DNA from: Polyangiaceae bacterium
GTDB lineage: Bacteria > Myxococcota_A > Polyangia > Polyangiales > Polyangiaceae
Assembly: GCA_025936045.1 (NCBI GenBank)
Contig: JAICUB010000002.1
Coordinates: 186,001-250,000, forward strand
Direction: 5' to 3'
DNA length: 64,000 nt
The position numbers and the translations under genes are program-made. Shown one piece after another: positions 35,781 to 43,709 of this stretch (the stretch's first letter is position 1; each line of letters starts with the position of its first letter). The notes under the pieces are model-generated. The model was not told the origin of the DNA. It did no database searches and was given only the letters and a program-made list of their open reading frames with translations.

Positions 35781-36977
35781 CTAACGCAGCAGGCAGAAAC
35801 CCGCGTACGCGACCGCGACCATGGCGACGATCACCATGAAGCCCACCATCGCGGGCGGCAAGCCGTCGATCGGGATGCTGACCGGCTCGTCGTGCGGCGC
35901 GTAGCGGGCGACGTCGGTGACGGGGTCGACCGACGGCGACGCGGGCGTCATGCCGGCGTCTTGCAGAGAAAATTGAATGCCGACCATCGTGTGGCCGACC
36001 TTGAGTCGGCGCTGTTCGCGCGACGCCTCTTCGCTCGGCGCGAGGGATTCGTGGCTCGCGCTCGCGGGCGTGTAGCGCTGCGTATCGCCGGGGGCAGGCT
36101 CGGGTAACGCGTATTTCTTGTAGACGAGCTCGCCGTCCGGAAGCGCCGTCGGCAGGATCTGTCCGTCGAAATCCGCGACGATGACGGTGATGTTGTCGTG
36201 GCCGCCCGCCCGGTTCGCTCTTTCCGTGAGCTCGCGGCACGCGTCGATCGGATCGCGCTGGCCTACGAGCACCTCGCGGAGCTCGTCCGCGCGGACCATG
36301 CCGGAGAGGCCGTCCGAACAGAGCAGCAGACGATCGCCACGCTGGAGGTCGACGTACGTGAGATCGACCTGCACGGTCTCCGCCGTTCCGAGGGCCTGCA
36401 GGATGATGTTGTTGTGCTCGAAGGTCTCGGCTTCTTCCTCGGTGAGCTGCCCGGCTTCGATCAACTGGTTTACGAGTGACTGATCGCGGCTGACCTGGAC
36501 GAGCTTGCCCTGCCGGAGCACGTACGCGCGGCTGTCGCCGACCTGCGCGACGAAAAGGCGCGCGTCCATCAGCGAAGCGATGGTCGAAGTAGTGCCCATG
36601 CCGCGCCGGCTGCGATCGGCGCGGGCCTCGTTGAAAATGCGGACGCCGGCTTCTTCGACGGCTCGAACGAGGCGTTGGGCGAGCTCGTCGTGCGTCCTCG
36701 GCGCGCTGCCTTCGGTCAGCTTTTCGTAAATGATGTCGACGGCGAGCTGGCTCGCGACTTCGCCGGCCGCGGCGCCGCCCATGCCGTCGCACACGCCGAC
36801 GACCGAGCCCCACTCGCCCACGAGCTGCTCGCGGTCGGCCTCGAGCAAACCGCGGCTCCGGCGGGTCAAATCCGCCACGAGGAAGTTATCCTCGTTGTGC
36901 TCGCGGATCTGCCCCACGTCCGTGCGTCCGAAGACGCGCATCAAGAGCCCGGGCGGCGGCGCTTGACCGTCGCTCAT
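35781..36977 (-). CDS. PP2C-family Ser/Thr protein phosphatase with C-terminal TM
   Basis: A 398-residue Stp1-like phosphatase. Metal-binding motifs are visible: RTDVGQIREHNEDNF, GVCDGMGGAAAGEVAS, GMGTTSTIASL, QVGDSRAYVLRQGKLVQVSRDQSLVNQL, LLLCSDGLSGMV and GGHDNITVIVADF. The last 25 residues (MVGFMVIVAMVAVAYAGFCLLR) form a membrane anchor, with an approximately 100-residue linker, so the catalytic domain is cytoplasmic. It dephosphorylates Ser/Thr on proteins, opposing Hanks-type kinases such as the one at 41897. The start overlaps the stop of the FHA gene (ATGA, 36974-36977), pairing phosphatase with phosphopeptide-binding protein. Confidence 0.93.
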   Translation of the reverse strand: MSDGQAPPPGLLMRVFGRTDVGQIREHNEDNFLVADLTRRSRGLLEADREQLVGEWGSVVGVCDGMGGAAAGEVASQLAVDIIYEKLTEGSAPRTHDELAQRLVRAVEEAGVRIFNEARADRSRRGMGTTSTIASLMDARLFVAQVGDSRAYVLRQGKLVQVSRDQSLVNQLIEAGQLTEEEAETFEHNNIILQALGTAETVQVDLTYVDLQRGDRLLLCSDGLSGMVRADELREVLVGQRDPIDACRELTERANRAGGHDNITVIVADFDGQILPTALPDGELVYKKYALPEPAPGDTQRYTPASASHESLAPSEEASREQRRLKVGHTMVGIQFSLQDAGMTPASPSVDPVTDVARYAPHDEPVSIPIDGLPPAMVGFMVIVAMVAVAYAGFCLLR

Positions 36978-38107
36978 CCGCGACCTCTGCCGACGTCGAG
37001 TCGGAAAAGGTGCTGGCCCACGCGCAGGTGATCACCGCTCACGAGCTCGCGCTCGCTGCGGATCGCCAAAAAAGTTCCATTCGACGAGCCGAGATCCCGC
37101 AGCCCGAACGTGCCCGTATTCGGATCGCGATCGATGGAGACGTGACGGCGGCTCATGAACGGGTCGTTGGTAAACACGAGATCCCCCGCCTCGCGGCCAA
37201 TCACGGTCTCGTCACGCGACAAATAATAGACATCCCGTGAAACGCCTTCGACGGTGAGCTGACACAAACGGGCGTGGCGCGGCACCGAGGGTGACCCGAA
37301 TACCCTTGTCCCTCGCTCCGTTGCTGGGCCGAGACCACGTTCTGCGTCGCTCACCAGCTCAAACCTTAACACTTCGAGCCCCACTAGGACCAAGTCTGCG
37401 TGTCGCAGCACTTCGGGAGCCCGTAAACGCACATATACTCCGTTGACCGATTCCAGGTCCCGCACAAAAAAACGGCCATTTCGCCGGCTGATCAAGAGAT
37501 GGCGTGGCGAAACGTAGGGATCGGTAGGTAAACGGATGGCGCCGTCCTCGCGGCCGATCTCCGCCTGTGCACCCTGGATCGGGTACTCCGTTCCCGGCGT
37601 CCCGTCCTGGGCAATGACGACGAGTCGAGCCGGCGGCTCCCCGGCCGGTAGCCCGTCGCCGCCGGGATCCTCCGCCGGTCGGGTAGGTGCGGGTGGGAGC
37701 TGATCCAGTCGCGCCCCACAGAATTGGCAATACGGTTGGCCTGCGTTGTTCGTCCCGTGGCAGCGCGCACAGGTCACGACGTCCTTGCGCGGAGCGTCGC
37801 GCGGACCTTCCCCCGACCCATGCAAGGGCTGGCCGCAAGCCGTACAGAAGCGGCCGGCGGGGTCGTTCGGCGCACCGCAGTGGGGGCAACGCGGGCGAGA
37901 CCCCGGCTGAGATTCGAGGGCCGGCCCCAATTGGCGTTGCGGAGCTCTCGATACGACCGTCGTCGGTCCCCGTCGCTCGCCCCCGGGCGTACCGCGTGCC
38001 GGGGAGAGCGAAGCGGCCGGCGCTTGATCCTCGAGCCGCGCTCCACAGTCCGCGCAGAAACGCAGGTCTGCACGGTTCTGAAGTCCGCACCGCCCACAGG
38101 TCGTCAT
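36974..38107 (-). CDS. Protein with three zinc ribbons and two FHA domains
   Basis: A 377-residue protein from ATG 38107 (MTTCGRCGLQN; another ATG at 38137 would add ten residues). Three CxxC...CxxC zinc ribbons lie at about 4-22, 74-92 and 113-132 (CGRC/CADC, CPHC/CTAC, CARC/CQFC). Two FHA domains follow, about 160-255 (AEIGREDGAIRLPTDPYVSPRHLLI...LESVNGVYV) and 285-372 (TVIGREAGDLVFTNDPFMSRRHVSI...DLGSSNGTFL). The second has the full GR...S..H...NG set. FHA domains bind phosphothreonine peptides. It is a likely scaffold in Ser/Thr-kinase signalling and is coupled to the PP2C gene. Confidence 0.93.
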   Translation of the reverse strand: MTTCGRCGLQNRADLRFCADCGARLEDQAPAASLSPARGTPGGERRGPTTVVSRAPQRQLGPALESQPGSRPRCPHCGAPNDPAGRFCTACGQPLHGSGEGPRDAPRKDVVTCARCHGTNNAGQPYCQFCGARLDQLPPAPTRPAEDPGGDGLPAGEPPARLVVIAQDGTPGTEYPIQGAQAEIGREDGAIRLPTDPYVSPRHLLISRRNGRFFVRDLESVNGVYVRLRAPEVLRHADLVLVGLEVLRFELVSDAERGLGPATERGTRVFGSPSVPRHARLCQLTVEGVSRDVYYLSRDETVIGREAGDLVFTNDPFMSRRHVSIDRDPNTGTFGLRDLGSSNGTFLAIRSERELVSGDHLRVGQHLFRLDVGRGRG

Positions 38108-38153
38108 CTCGGCGGCTACGCTACCACTCCCGGCCAAAAACTCTGAAATACGC

Positions 38154-38804
38154 TCACCAATGTGGGACGGGGTCCCGCACCTCGAGGGCGAACTCGAGCC
38201 CGATCATGTGCGCGAACCCGAAGCCGAAGGGGCCGTCGCCGCGCTCTTCGCCGGTGCTGTCACGAAACGACTTGGGGATGAGGAGCCGGTACATCGCCGC
38301 TGCCGCCACCACCGCCTTGGGAGAGAGCTCGAGCTCGACCCCGGCGCCCGTCGTCACCAAGCCGCCGGCCGTGCTCGCGCCCCAGTCGTTTCCGTAAATG
38401 TGAGCGCCGACTCCCACGGCCAGAAAGCCGGTCGCGCGCTTACCGCGCTCGATGTAGTACCGGCCCTCGGCGCGGAGCTGCTGCAAAATCGCCAAGCGCA
38501 TCAAGTTCGAGGAATCATGGCGGGTAAACTCGTAGGCGCCGCCGAAGTACCAGAGGTTGCCGAGCCGATAGCCGAAGCGGACGGTCACACCGCCGCCGGA
38601 CCCGAGGAGGCAGGGCGCGGCTGCGCCGCCGGGACAGACGCTGCCCGGTGACACGACGGTTTCCGCGGCGAGGGCGAAACCCACTTGCGGCGTATCGCGT
38701 GGCGCGGTGCGCGCCCCTGCCGAGACGTCGTCCGTAGCTGGGGCGCCCGCGGCTGCGACCGACGTGCTCCCTAGCGCGGTGACCGTGGCTAGGACGGGCC
38801 ACAT
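38154..38804 (-). CDS. Exported protein, putative beta-barrel
   Basis: A 216-residue protein with the short N-terminal hydrophobic stretch MWPVLATVTALGSTSVAAAGA, probably a signal peptide cleaved near AAA or AGA. The mature part has porin-like strands: VTVRFGYRLGNLWYFGGAYEFTRHD, LRAEGRYYIERGKRATGFLAVGVGAHIYG and GAGVELELSPKAVVAAAAMYRLLIP, and ends HMIGLEFALEVRDPVPHW. I recognise no specific family. It is 46 bp upstream of the FHA gene on the same strand. Confidence 0.65.
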   Translation of the reverse strand: MWPVLATVTALGSTSVAAAGAPATDDVSAGARTAPRDTPQVGFALAAETVVSPGSVCPGGAAAPCLLGSGGGVTVRFGYRLGNLWYFGGAYEFTRHDSSNLMRLAILQQLRAEGRYYIERGKRATGFLAVGVGAHIYGNDWGASTAGGLVTTGAGVELELSPKAVVAAAAMYRLLIPKSFRDSTGEERGDGPFGFGFAHMIGLEFALEVRDPVPHW

Positions 38805-38851
38805 CTAAACACCTTCGAGCATGCTTGCGGAGCCCGGCTCGCTGTCATGTC

Positions 38852-38879
38852 TTGACTCTCGCATGAGCCTTGGTTTAGT
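38852..38879 (+). promoter_or_regulatory. Candidate sigma-70 promoter of the acidic-protein gene
   Basis: TTGACT (38852-38857) and TTTAGT (38874-38879) are separated by 16 bases and lie 31 bases upstream of the ATG at 38911. The -35 matches five of six consensus bases, the -10 four of six. Confidence 0.4.
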
Positions 38880-38910
38880 GCCCGGTCGAGTTCAGAGGAC
38901 GCATCCTACA

Positions 38911-39324
38911 ATGGAAATCTACCTCGACCGCCGAGCCATCCGCCAGATCCGCCTGGCTGCCCAAGAAGCCATCGAGGAGGACGACACCGAGTCCCTCCGC
39001 GAAGACGTGATGGAGGCATTTACGGAAGAGCAGGTCGAAGAAATCGAACGCCGGCTCGACAACGGTGACCTTTACGAGTTTCTCACGGACGTGATCGACG
39101 AGTGGGGTGGGGACGACGTGGACGAGCTCCTCGAGCTCCTCGAAACCCAGCTCGGTGAGGTCGGTATCGACCTCAAGACCGATGCGAAGAACGAGGAAGG
39201 CGAGGAAACCGAGGACGAGAGCGGCACCGACGACGACGCCGAGCCGGACGCCGACGAAGACTACGGCGACGACGACGAGGACGAAGACGACGAGGAAGAG
39301 GAAAAGGACGAAGAAGCGGAGTGA
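38911..39324 (+). CDS. Small acidic protein of unknown function
   Basis: A 137-residue protein starting MEIYLDRRAIRQIRLAAQEAIEEDD. Residues 1-88 look like a compact helical domain (DVMEAFTEEQVEEIERRLDNGDLYEFLTDVIDEWGGDDVDELLELLE). Residues about 95-137 are an Asp/Glu tail. I recognise no family; a nucleic-acid mimic or chaperone-like role would be guesswork. AGAGGA lies 11 bases before the start. The 3' end overlaps the convergent TPR lipoprotein gene by 64 bp (39261-39324), and the acidic codons there are read as Ser codons on the other strand. Confidence 0.7.
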   Translation: MEIYLDRRAIRQIRLAAQEAIEEDDTESLREDVMEAFTEEQVEEIERRLDNGDLYEFLTDVIDEWGGDDVDELLELLETQLGEVGIDLKTDAKNEEGEETEDESGTDDDAEPDADEDYGDDDEDEDDEEEEKDEEAE

Positions 39325-40415
39325 GCCGGCGCTCCGGCGCCCGAGGTGAGCGCCGCTCGGTCGGCCGCGGAACACGGGTGTCTCGCGGCCGGTGCCTCGG
39401 GACAAATCAGCGCTCCGCAGCCGTCGAGGCGCGAGTCCGGGTACCGGTGGCGTAGCTCGGCCAGGGCGTCACACGCGCCCCTCGTGTCCCCGGCTCGGGC
39501 GGCCAGGCGCGCTGCTTCGAACAGCGCCGGACCGCCGAGGAGACTCGTCGGATGCTCGAGGGCGACACGCTGAAACTCGCGGCGCGCTCGCTCCGGGTCA
39601 GCGAGGGCGTCCCGATAGAGCTCCGCGACGTGGAAGCGAGCCGGGGCGTAACGACTGCGCTCGTAGCTACCGATGCCGACCGAATGCTCGGTCTCGGCCA
39701 GCATGCGTTCGAGCAGGGCGATCGCGGCGCGAGGCTCGCCGAGCGCTTCCTCTGCGCGGGACGCGCCCGCGAGCGCGTCGTCCCACAGCGCGCCGTTCGG
39801 GTAGGGGTGATGCTCGGCCGTCGCCAGGTAACCCGCGAGCGCGGCGGCCGTTTCATGAAGTGCTTCATGACGCGAGGCGCACTCGTATAATGCCGTCTCG
39901 TCGAGATCGGTCGCCGCGAGCTCGCGGCGGAGCGCCTCGCAGCGGTCGAGAGCAGCCCGCTCCCCATCCCGTACCGCCACGCCGTCGAGATACTCCCGTA
40001 GCGCCTGCGGCGCGACGCCTGCCTCGGGATGCGCTCGGAGCGCGGCGAGCCGCAACGTTTCGCCGCGCGCGGGCTCGGTTTCGGAGACGAGCGTTGCGCG
40101 ATCGAAGCCGGCGCGACCCGCTCGCGCGCCGTGCCCCGTCGCGAGCGCGCCGAGCAGCGCTTCGGCGCGCTCGGAGTCGCCGGCTCGCGAGTAGCCGCCC
40201 GCCGCGCGATAGACGGCTTCGTCGCGATCGTACGCCGAGTCCGCCGCGCGCGACGCGGCGAGCCACGCCTCCGCCGATTCGCGGTAGCGCCCGCCGACGT
40301 AGAGGGCGTCCGCGTCCTCCATTGCGCGCGCGTTGCGCGCGTCGACGTGCGGCCCGCACGCAGCCATCACCCCGAGCAAGCCGAGCAGCGATCCTGCGGC
40401 GGCCGCGCGCTTCAC
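39261..40415 (-). CDS. TPR-type lipoprotein with Ser-rich tail
   Basis: A 384-residue lipoprotein: MKRAAAAGSLLGLLGVMAAC (lipid Cys 20), then helical TPR-like repeats (ALYVGGRYRESAEAWLAASRAA, DEAVYRAAGGYSRAGDSERAEALL, PARFHVAELYRDALADPERARREFQRVALEHP, ALFEAARLAARAGDTRGACDALAELRHRYPDS). TPR lipoproteins usually assemble envelope complexes. The last 20 residues (SASSSFSSS...) are coded antisense to the acidic tail of the neighbouring gene and may not be functional. The GTG start overlaps the stop of the methyltransferase gene (GTGA, 40412-40415). Confidence 0.82.
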   Translation of the reverse strand: MKRAAAAGSLLGLLGVMAACGPHVDARNARAMEDADALYVGGRYRESAEAWLAASRAADSAYDRDEAVYRAAGGYSRAGDSERAEALLGALATGHGARAGRAGFDRATLVSETEPARGETLRLAALRAHPEAGVAPQALREYLDGVAVRDGERAALDRCEALRRELAATDLDETALYECASRHEALHETAAALAGYLATAEHHPYPNGALWDDALAGASRAEEALGEPRAAIALLERMLAETEHSVGIGSYERSRYAPARFHVAELYRDALADPERARREFQRVALEHPTSLLGGPALFEAARLAARAGDTRGACDALAELRHRYPDSRLDGCGALICPEAPAARHPCSAADRAALTSGAGAPAHSASSSFSSSSSSSSSSSSP

Positions 40416-40954
40416 GCCTCGCTCCGCTCGCCGCGTAGAGCGAGCGCGGCCACGAAGAGCTCGTAAGCCACGAGCTGCACCGCCTGAGCGAGGTTGATCG
40501 ACGGCTGATCGCCGGCCATCGGAATACGCAAGCGGTGATCGGCGCGGTCGACTTCGTCGGCGCCGAGCCCCGTTTTCTCGTTGCCGAACAGGATCCGGAC
40601 TTCGCGGCCGCGTTCCGCTTCTCCGACCGCCAGCTTTGCGGCGTCGCGCGCGGTGAGCACCCCGGAAACGCCGCGCCGGGACGTCGTCGCGAACACGAGC
40701 GCTCCGGCGACGGCCGTCGAAAGCTCGGCGTGACGCTCGGTCCCGTAGAGGACGTCCCACGCGCGCACCGACATCTTGAACGCCATCGCGTGCTCCGGCA
40801 CGGCGAGGCGGCCGGGGCGCACCAGCATCAGGCGGGAAAAGCCCATGGTCTTGAGCGCCCGCGCGCACGCGCCGAGGTTCTCGGGGTAGTGCGGCTGGAC
40901 GAGCACGAAGCCCGTGCGCTCGTGGACGGGCAGCCTTACGCGCGCGTCGCTCAC
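40412..40954 (-). CDS. SPOUT-family tRNA/rRNA methyltransferase (TrmJ/SpoU-like)
   Basis: A 180-residue SAM-dependent RNA methyltransferase. The three SPOUT motifs are visible: FVLVQPHYPENLGACARALKTMGF (motif 1), ILFGNEKTGLGADEV (motif 2) and RIPMAGDQPSINLAQAVQLVAYEL (motif 3, the knot and cofactor site). This pattern fits the TrmJ/TrmH class, 2'-O-ribose methylation; the C-terminal extension of E. coli TrmJ (about 60 residues) is missing, so the target is uncertain. The GTG start overlaps the SUMF1-like stop (GTGA, 40951-40954). Confidence 0.88.
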   Translation of the reverse strand: MSDARVRLPVHERTGFVLVQPHYPENLGACARALKTMGFSRLMLVRPGRLAVPEHAMAFKMSVRAWDVLYGTERHAELSTAVAGALVFATTSRRGVSGVLTARDAAKLAVGEAERGREVRILFGNEKTGLGADEVDRADHRLRIPMAGDQPSINLAQAVQLVAYELFVAALALRGERSEA

Positions 40955-41919
40955 GGCTTCACTCCGGGGGCGGCGGCGGGCGTGTCTTCGACGTCGTCCT
41001 CCTCGAACGAACGAGCGCAGCGAAAGCCGACGTTCGGCCTGCGCGCGTCGGGCTCGAGCCGCCGCCGCGCCGCGCCGCGCAAGAACGCCCCCGAGCTCGC
41101 ATAGTCACCGCCGCGCACGACGCGCTCACCGGCATGGCCGGGGCTCGGCGCGGCCCCGTAGCGTTCGCCATACTGATCCAACGTCCATTCCGCGGCGTTG
41201 CCGGCCAGATCGAGGAAGCCGTCGGGGCTGCGTCCCGCTGGAAACGAGCCGACGGGCGCGAGCTCCGCATAGCCGTCGCTCGCATCCTCGTCGTCGAAGC
41301 CTTCGCGTCCGTGATTGGCGAGCTTTCCGTTCCAGAGCTCACCCCAGGGATAGCGACGTCCTGCGCTGCCGCGCGCCGCGCGTTCGAACTCCGCCTCGTG
41401 CGGCAGGCGAGCGCCGCGCGCACGACAATAAGCGTCCGCTTCTGCGGCCGTGACGAGCGTGGCCGGCAGCTCCGGCCTCGCGAACCGCCCCGCGCCCGCG
41501 GCGAGCTGGCGGCGAGCACACACTCCGCGCGTCGCGCAACGGTCGTAGTCCGCCGCCGTCACTTCCGTCCGGTCGAGCCAAAACGAGCCCAGACGCTCGA
41601 CGTGCCGAGGCGTTTCGTTCGCGAAGGTGTGCTCGTCACAGTGCGCGGGGCCGAGCGGCTCACGCGCGCACAGCGCCGAAGCCTCGAGCGCTTCATCGGC
41701 GCTCGAGCCCATGACGAAGCGTCCGCTCACGACGCGAAGCATGAGGCTACCCGGGGTGCGCAGTGCCACGAGCCCGCCCGAAAGCGCCCGCTCGACCGGC
41801 GTCGCGCGCGCCTCCGAACGCGCTTCGTACGCGAGCGCCGCGCGCGCCGCCGGCGGCCGTCCGAGCGCGCAGACGGCCACGCCGACCAACACGAGGTTAA
41901 GGCCCACCGTCGCCGTCAT
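40951..41919 (-). CDS. SUMF1/formylglycine-generating-enzyme-like protein, membrane anchored
   Basis: A 322-residue protein from ATG 41919. TATVGLNLVLVGVAVCALG is an N-terminal membrane anchor or signal. The SUMF1 domain (about 60-310) shows FVMGSSADEA, NETPRHVERLGSFWLDRTEVTAADYDRC, LPHEAEFERAARG, YPWGELWNGKLANHG, DGFLDLAGNAAEWTLDQYG and VVRGGDYASSGAFLRGAARRRLEPDARRPNVGFRCAR. The catalytic cysteines of true formylglycine enzymes, in the last region, are replaced (GGDYASSGAFLRG), so it is probably a non-enzymatic member, as often found next to Ser/Thr kinases. It overlaps the 3' end of the kinase gene by 23 bp. Confidence 0.87.
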   Translation of the reverse strand: MTATVGLNLVLVGVAVCALGRPPAARAALAYEARSEARATPVERALSGGLVALRTPGSLMLRVVSGRFVMGSSADEALEASALCAREPLGPAHCDEHTFANETPRHVERLGSFWLDRTEVTAADYDRCATRGVCARRQLAAGAGRFARPELPATLVTAAEADAYCRARGARLPHEAEFERAARGSAGRRYPWGELWNGKLANHGREGFDDEDASDGYAELAPVGSFPAGRSPDGFLDLAGNAAEWTLDQYGERYGAAPSPGHAGERVVRGGDYASSGAFLRGAARRRLEPDARRPNVGFRCARSFEEDDVEDTPAAAPGVKP

Positions 41920-43177
41920 CGTTTTCGCGCTCGTTGCGCGCCGGCGGGCTCGCGTTGCCGGCCGTTGCGGAGGGAGCGGCATCCGGGGCGCTCACGGCGG
42001 AGGCGTGCAGCTTTGCGCTCGCCGCCGCGCTCGGTGCGGTGCCGGCACCATGCCGAGCCGAGGACGAGGACGAAGCGCGGGGCCGCTCGCGCGGAGCGGG
42101 CGAGAGCCACGCGACAGCCGGCGCCCTCGGCGGCGCCGCCTCGACGCGCGCCGGGCTCGGCGCCGCTTCGCGTTCGCGCTCGCGAAGTCCGCTCGTGAGC
42201 TCGAAGACGGCAATCGCGACCATCGCGCCGACCGCCGCGCCACCGACCGCACTTCGCGTCGAGCTCTTGCCGCGCTCGACCTCCGACAGGCGGTGCTGCT
42301 GGTCGGGGATCGTCGGCATCGCTCGGCGCATCCCTTGGCCGAGCGCCTCGGCGAGGGCGTCGCCGAATTCTCCCGCGCTCGGAAAGCGCGCGTCGGGATC
42401 CTTCGCGAGGGCGCGCGCGAGCACGCCATCGACGTGCGGGTCGAGCCCGCAAGCCCGGGCGATCGGCGGCGGCTCGTCGGTCTGAATGCGGTTGGCGACG
42501 CTCACGGCGTCGTCGCCCGGAAACGCGCGGCGTTGGCTGAGCGCCTCGTAGAGCGTCGCCGCGAGCGAAAATTGGTCGCTTTGCGGCGAAAACTCCCCAT
42601 GAGTGATCGATTCGGGGGAGCTGTAGGCGGGCGTTCCGAGCAAACCGCCGTCCTTCGTCAAGGTCGAGTTCGGGACGCGCGCGATGCCGAAGTCGGCGAC
42701 TTTGCTGCCGTGCACCGTCAAGATGATGTTCTCGGGCTTCACGTCCCGGTGGAGTACGCCGCTCGCGTGCGCGGTGCTGAGCGCTCCGCCGATCTCCCGG
42801 GAGATGCGCGCACCGAGCTCCGCGGGCACCGGGCCGCGCGTGATGCGTTCCTTCAGCGTCGTGCCTTCGGCATACTCGAACACGAGGTAGAGCCCGAGCG
42901 TCGGATCCTCGCCCATGTCGAAGAGGGCGACGATGTTCGGGTGCGAGACGCGCGCGCAGGCTTTTGCCTCGTGTCGCATGCGATCGACGAGGGCGCGGTG
43001 CTGATCGGGGTCGACCGCGAGATCGTCGCGCAGGAGCTTCACCGCGACGTCGCGGTCGAGCACGAGATCCCGGCCGAGCAGCACGCGGCCCATCGCTCCG
43101 CGGCCGAGCAAGCGCTCGATGCGGTAGCGGCCGATGTGGCCGGGCAGCGCGAGCTCGCGATCCATGGACGCTCCCAT
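41897..43177 (-). CDS. Hanks-type Ser/Thr protein kinase with TM helix
   Basis: A 426-residue kinase. The kinase domain spans about 15-280: Gly-loop LGRGAMGRV, catalytic K47 (VAVKLL), HRDVKPEN with D145, ADFG with D162, GTPAYSSPE activation end, DQFSLAATLYEAL. A TM helix (about 309-327) follows and then a periplasmic Ala/Pro/Ser-rich tail of about 100 residues without a recognisable sensor domain. All active-site residues are present. Start ATG 43177 or ATG 43165 (MDREL). It is the first gene of an operon with the SUMF1-like, SPOUT and TPR genes. The 79-bp upstream gap separates it from the exported protein at 43257. Confidence 0.95.
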   Translation of the reverse strand: MGASMDRELALPGHIGRYRIERLLGRGAMGRVLLGRDLVLDRDVAVKLLRDDLAVDPDQHRALVDRMRHEAKACARVSHPNIVALFDMGEDPTLGLYLVFEYAEGTTLKERITRGPVPAELGARISREIGGALSTAHASGVLHRDVKPENIILTVHGSKVADFGIARVPNSTLTKDGGLLGTPAYSSPESITHGEFSPQSDQFSLAATLYEALSQRRAFPGDDAVSVANRIQTDEPPPIARACGLDPHVDGVLARALAKDPDARFPSAGEFGDALAEALGQGMRRAMPTIPDQQHRLSEVERGKSSTRSAVGGAAVGAMVAIAVFELTSGLREREREAAPSPARVEAAPPRAPAVAWLSPAPRERPRASSSSSARHGAGTAPSAAASAKLHASAVSAPDAAPSATAGNASPPARNERENDDGDGGP

Positions 43178-43256
43178 CTATCACTACTTCGCCGGTGCGG
43201 CCGTGTAGTGCTCGAGGGGCGTCTCGTTCGTCGAGCGAGAGCGTAGGATTCTAGAG

Positions 43257-43709
43257 TCAGTCGCTGCCGGCGCCGTCGTCGACGCCTGCGTCGCCGGTCG
43301 GCTTCTTCGGGGGCGGCTCGGGGGGCTTGTGCGGCACGGGCGTGCCGTACTCGTCTCTGAGCTTCCGGAAGAGCCCGTCGCGCAGCACGCGCTCGTGGTA
43401 CTCGGGCATGCGCGGAATGCGCACGAAAACCCGAACGCGTTCGTCGGATTCGACGACCTCGATGGTGCCGAGCGTCTCGTCCTTCGGTTGCCCGACGGGC
43501 TGGTAGCGAAACACGAGGTAGGCCGCGTCCGGATCCTTCTCGACGACCTCGTAGCCGAGATCGACGCGGAGGTACCTGAGCGCCCCACTGTACGTCTGAG
43601 CCTTGGTGTACTCGGAGTCGCCGTCGACGCGCGCGGCGGCGACGGCCGCGAACAGCACGGCAGCGAGGACGAACGCGAGGAGGGCGAAGAGCCGCCCGTG
43701 GCGGATCAT
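43257..43709 (-). CDS. Exported protein of unknown function
   Basis: A 150-residue protein. MIRHGRLFALLAFVLAAVLFAAVAAARVDGDSEY is a signal peptide or single membrane anchor. The small domain reads YSGALRYLRVDLGYEVVEKDPDAAYLVFRYQPVG...LGTIEVVESDERVRVFVRIPRMPEYHERVLRDGLFRKLRDEYG, an alpha/beta pattern, then a Pro/Lys-rich tail. I recognise no family. The ATG overlaps the stop of the membrane-protein gene (ATGA, 43706-43709), so it is the third gene of the CpsB-like operon. Confidence 0.7.
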   Translation of the reverse strand: MIRHGRLFALLAFVLAAVLFAAVAAARVDGDSEYTKAQTYSGALRYLRVDLGYEVVEKDPDAAYLVFRYQPVGQPKDETLGTIEVVESDERVRVFVRIPRMPEYHERVLRDGLFRKLRDEYGTPVPHKPPEPPPKKPTGDAGVDDGAGSD

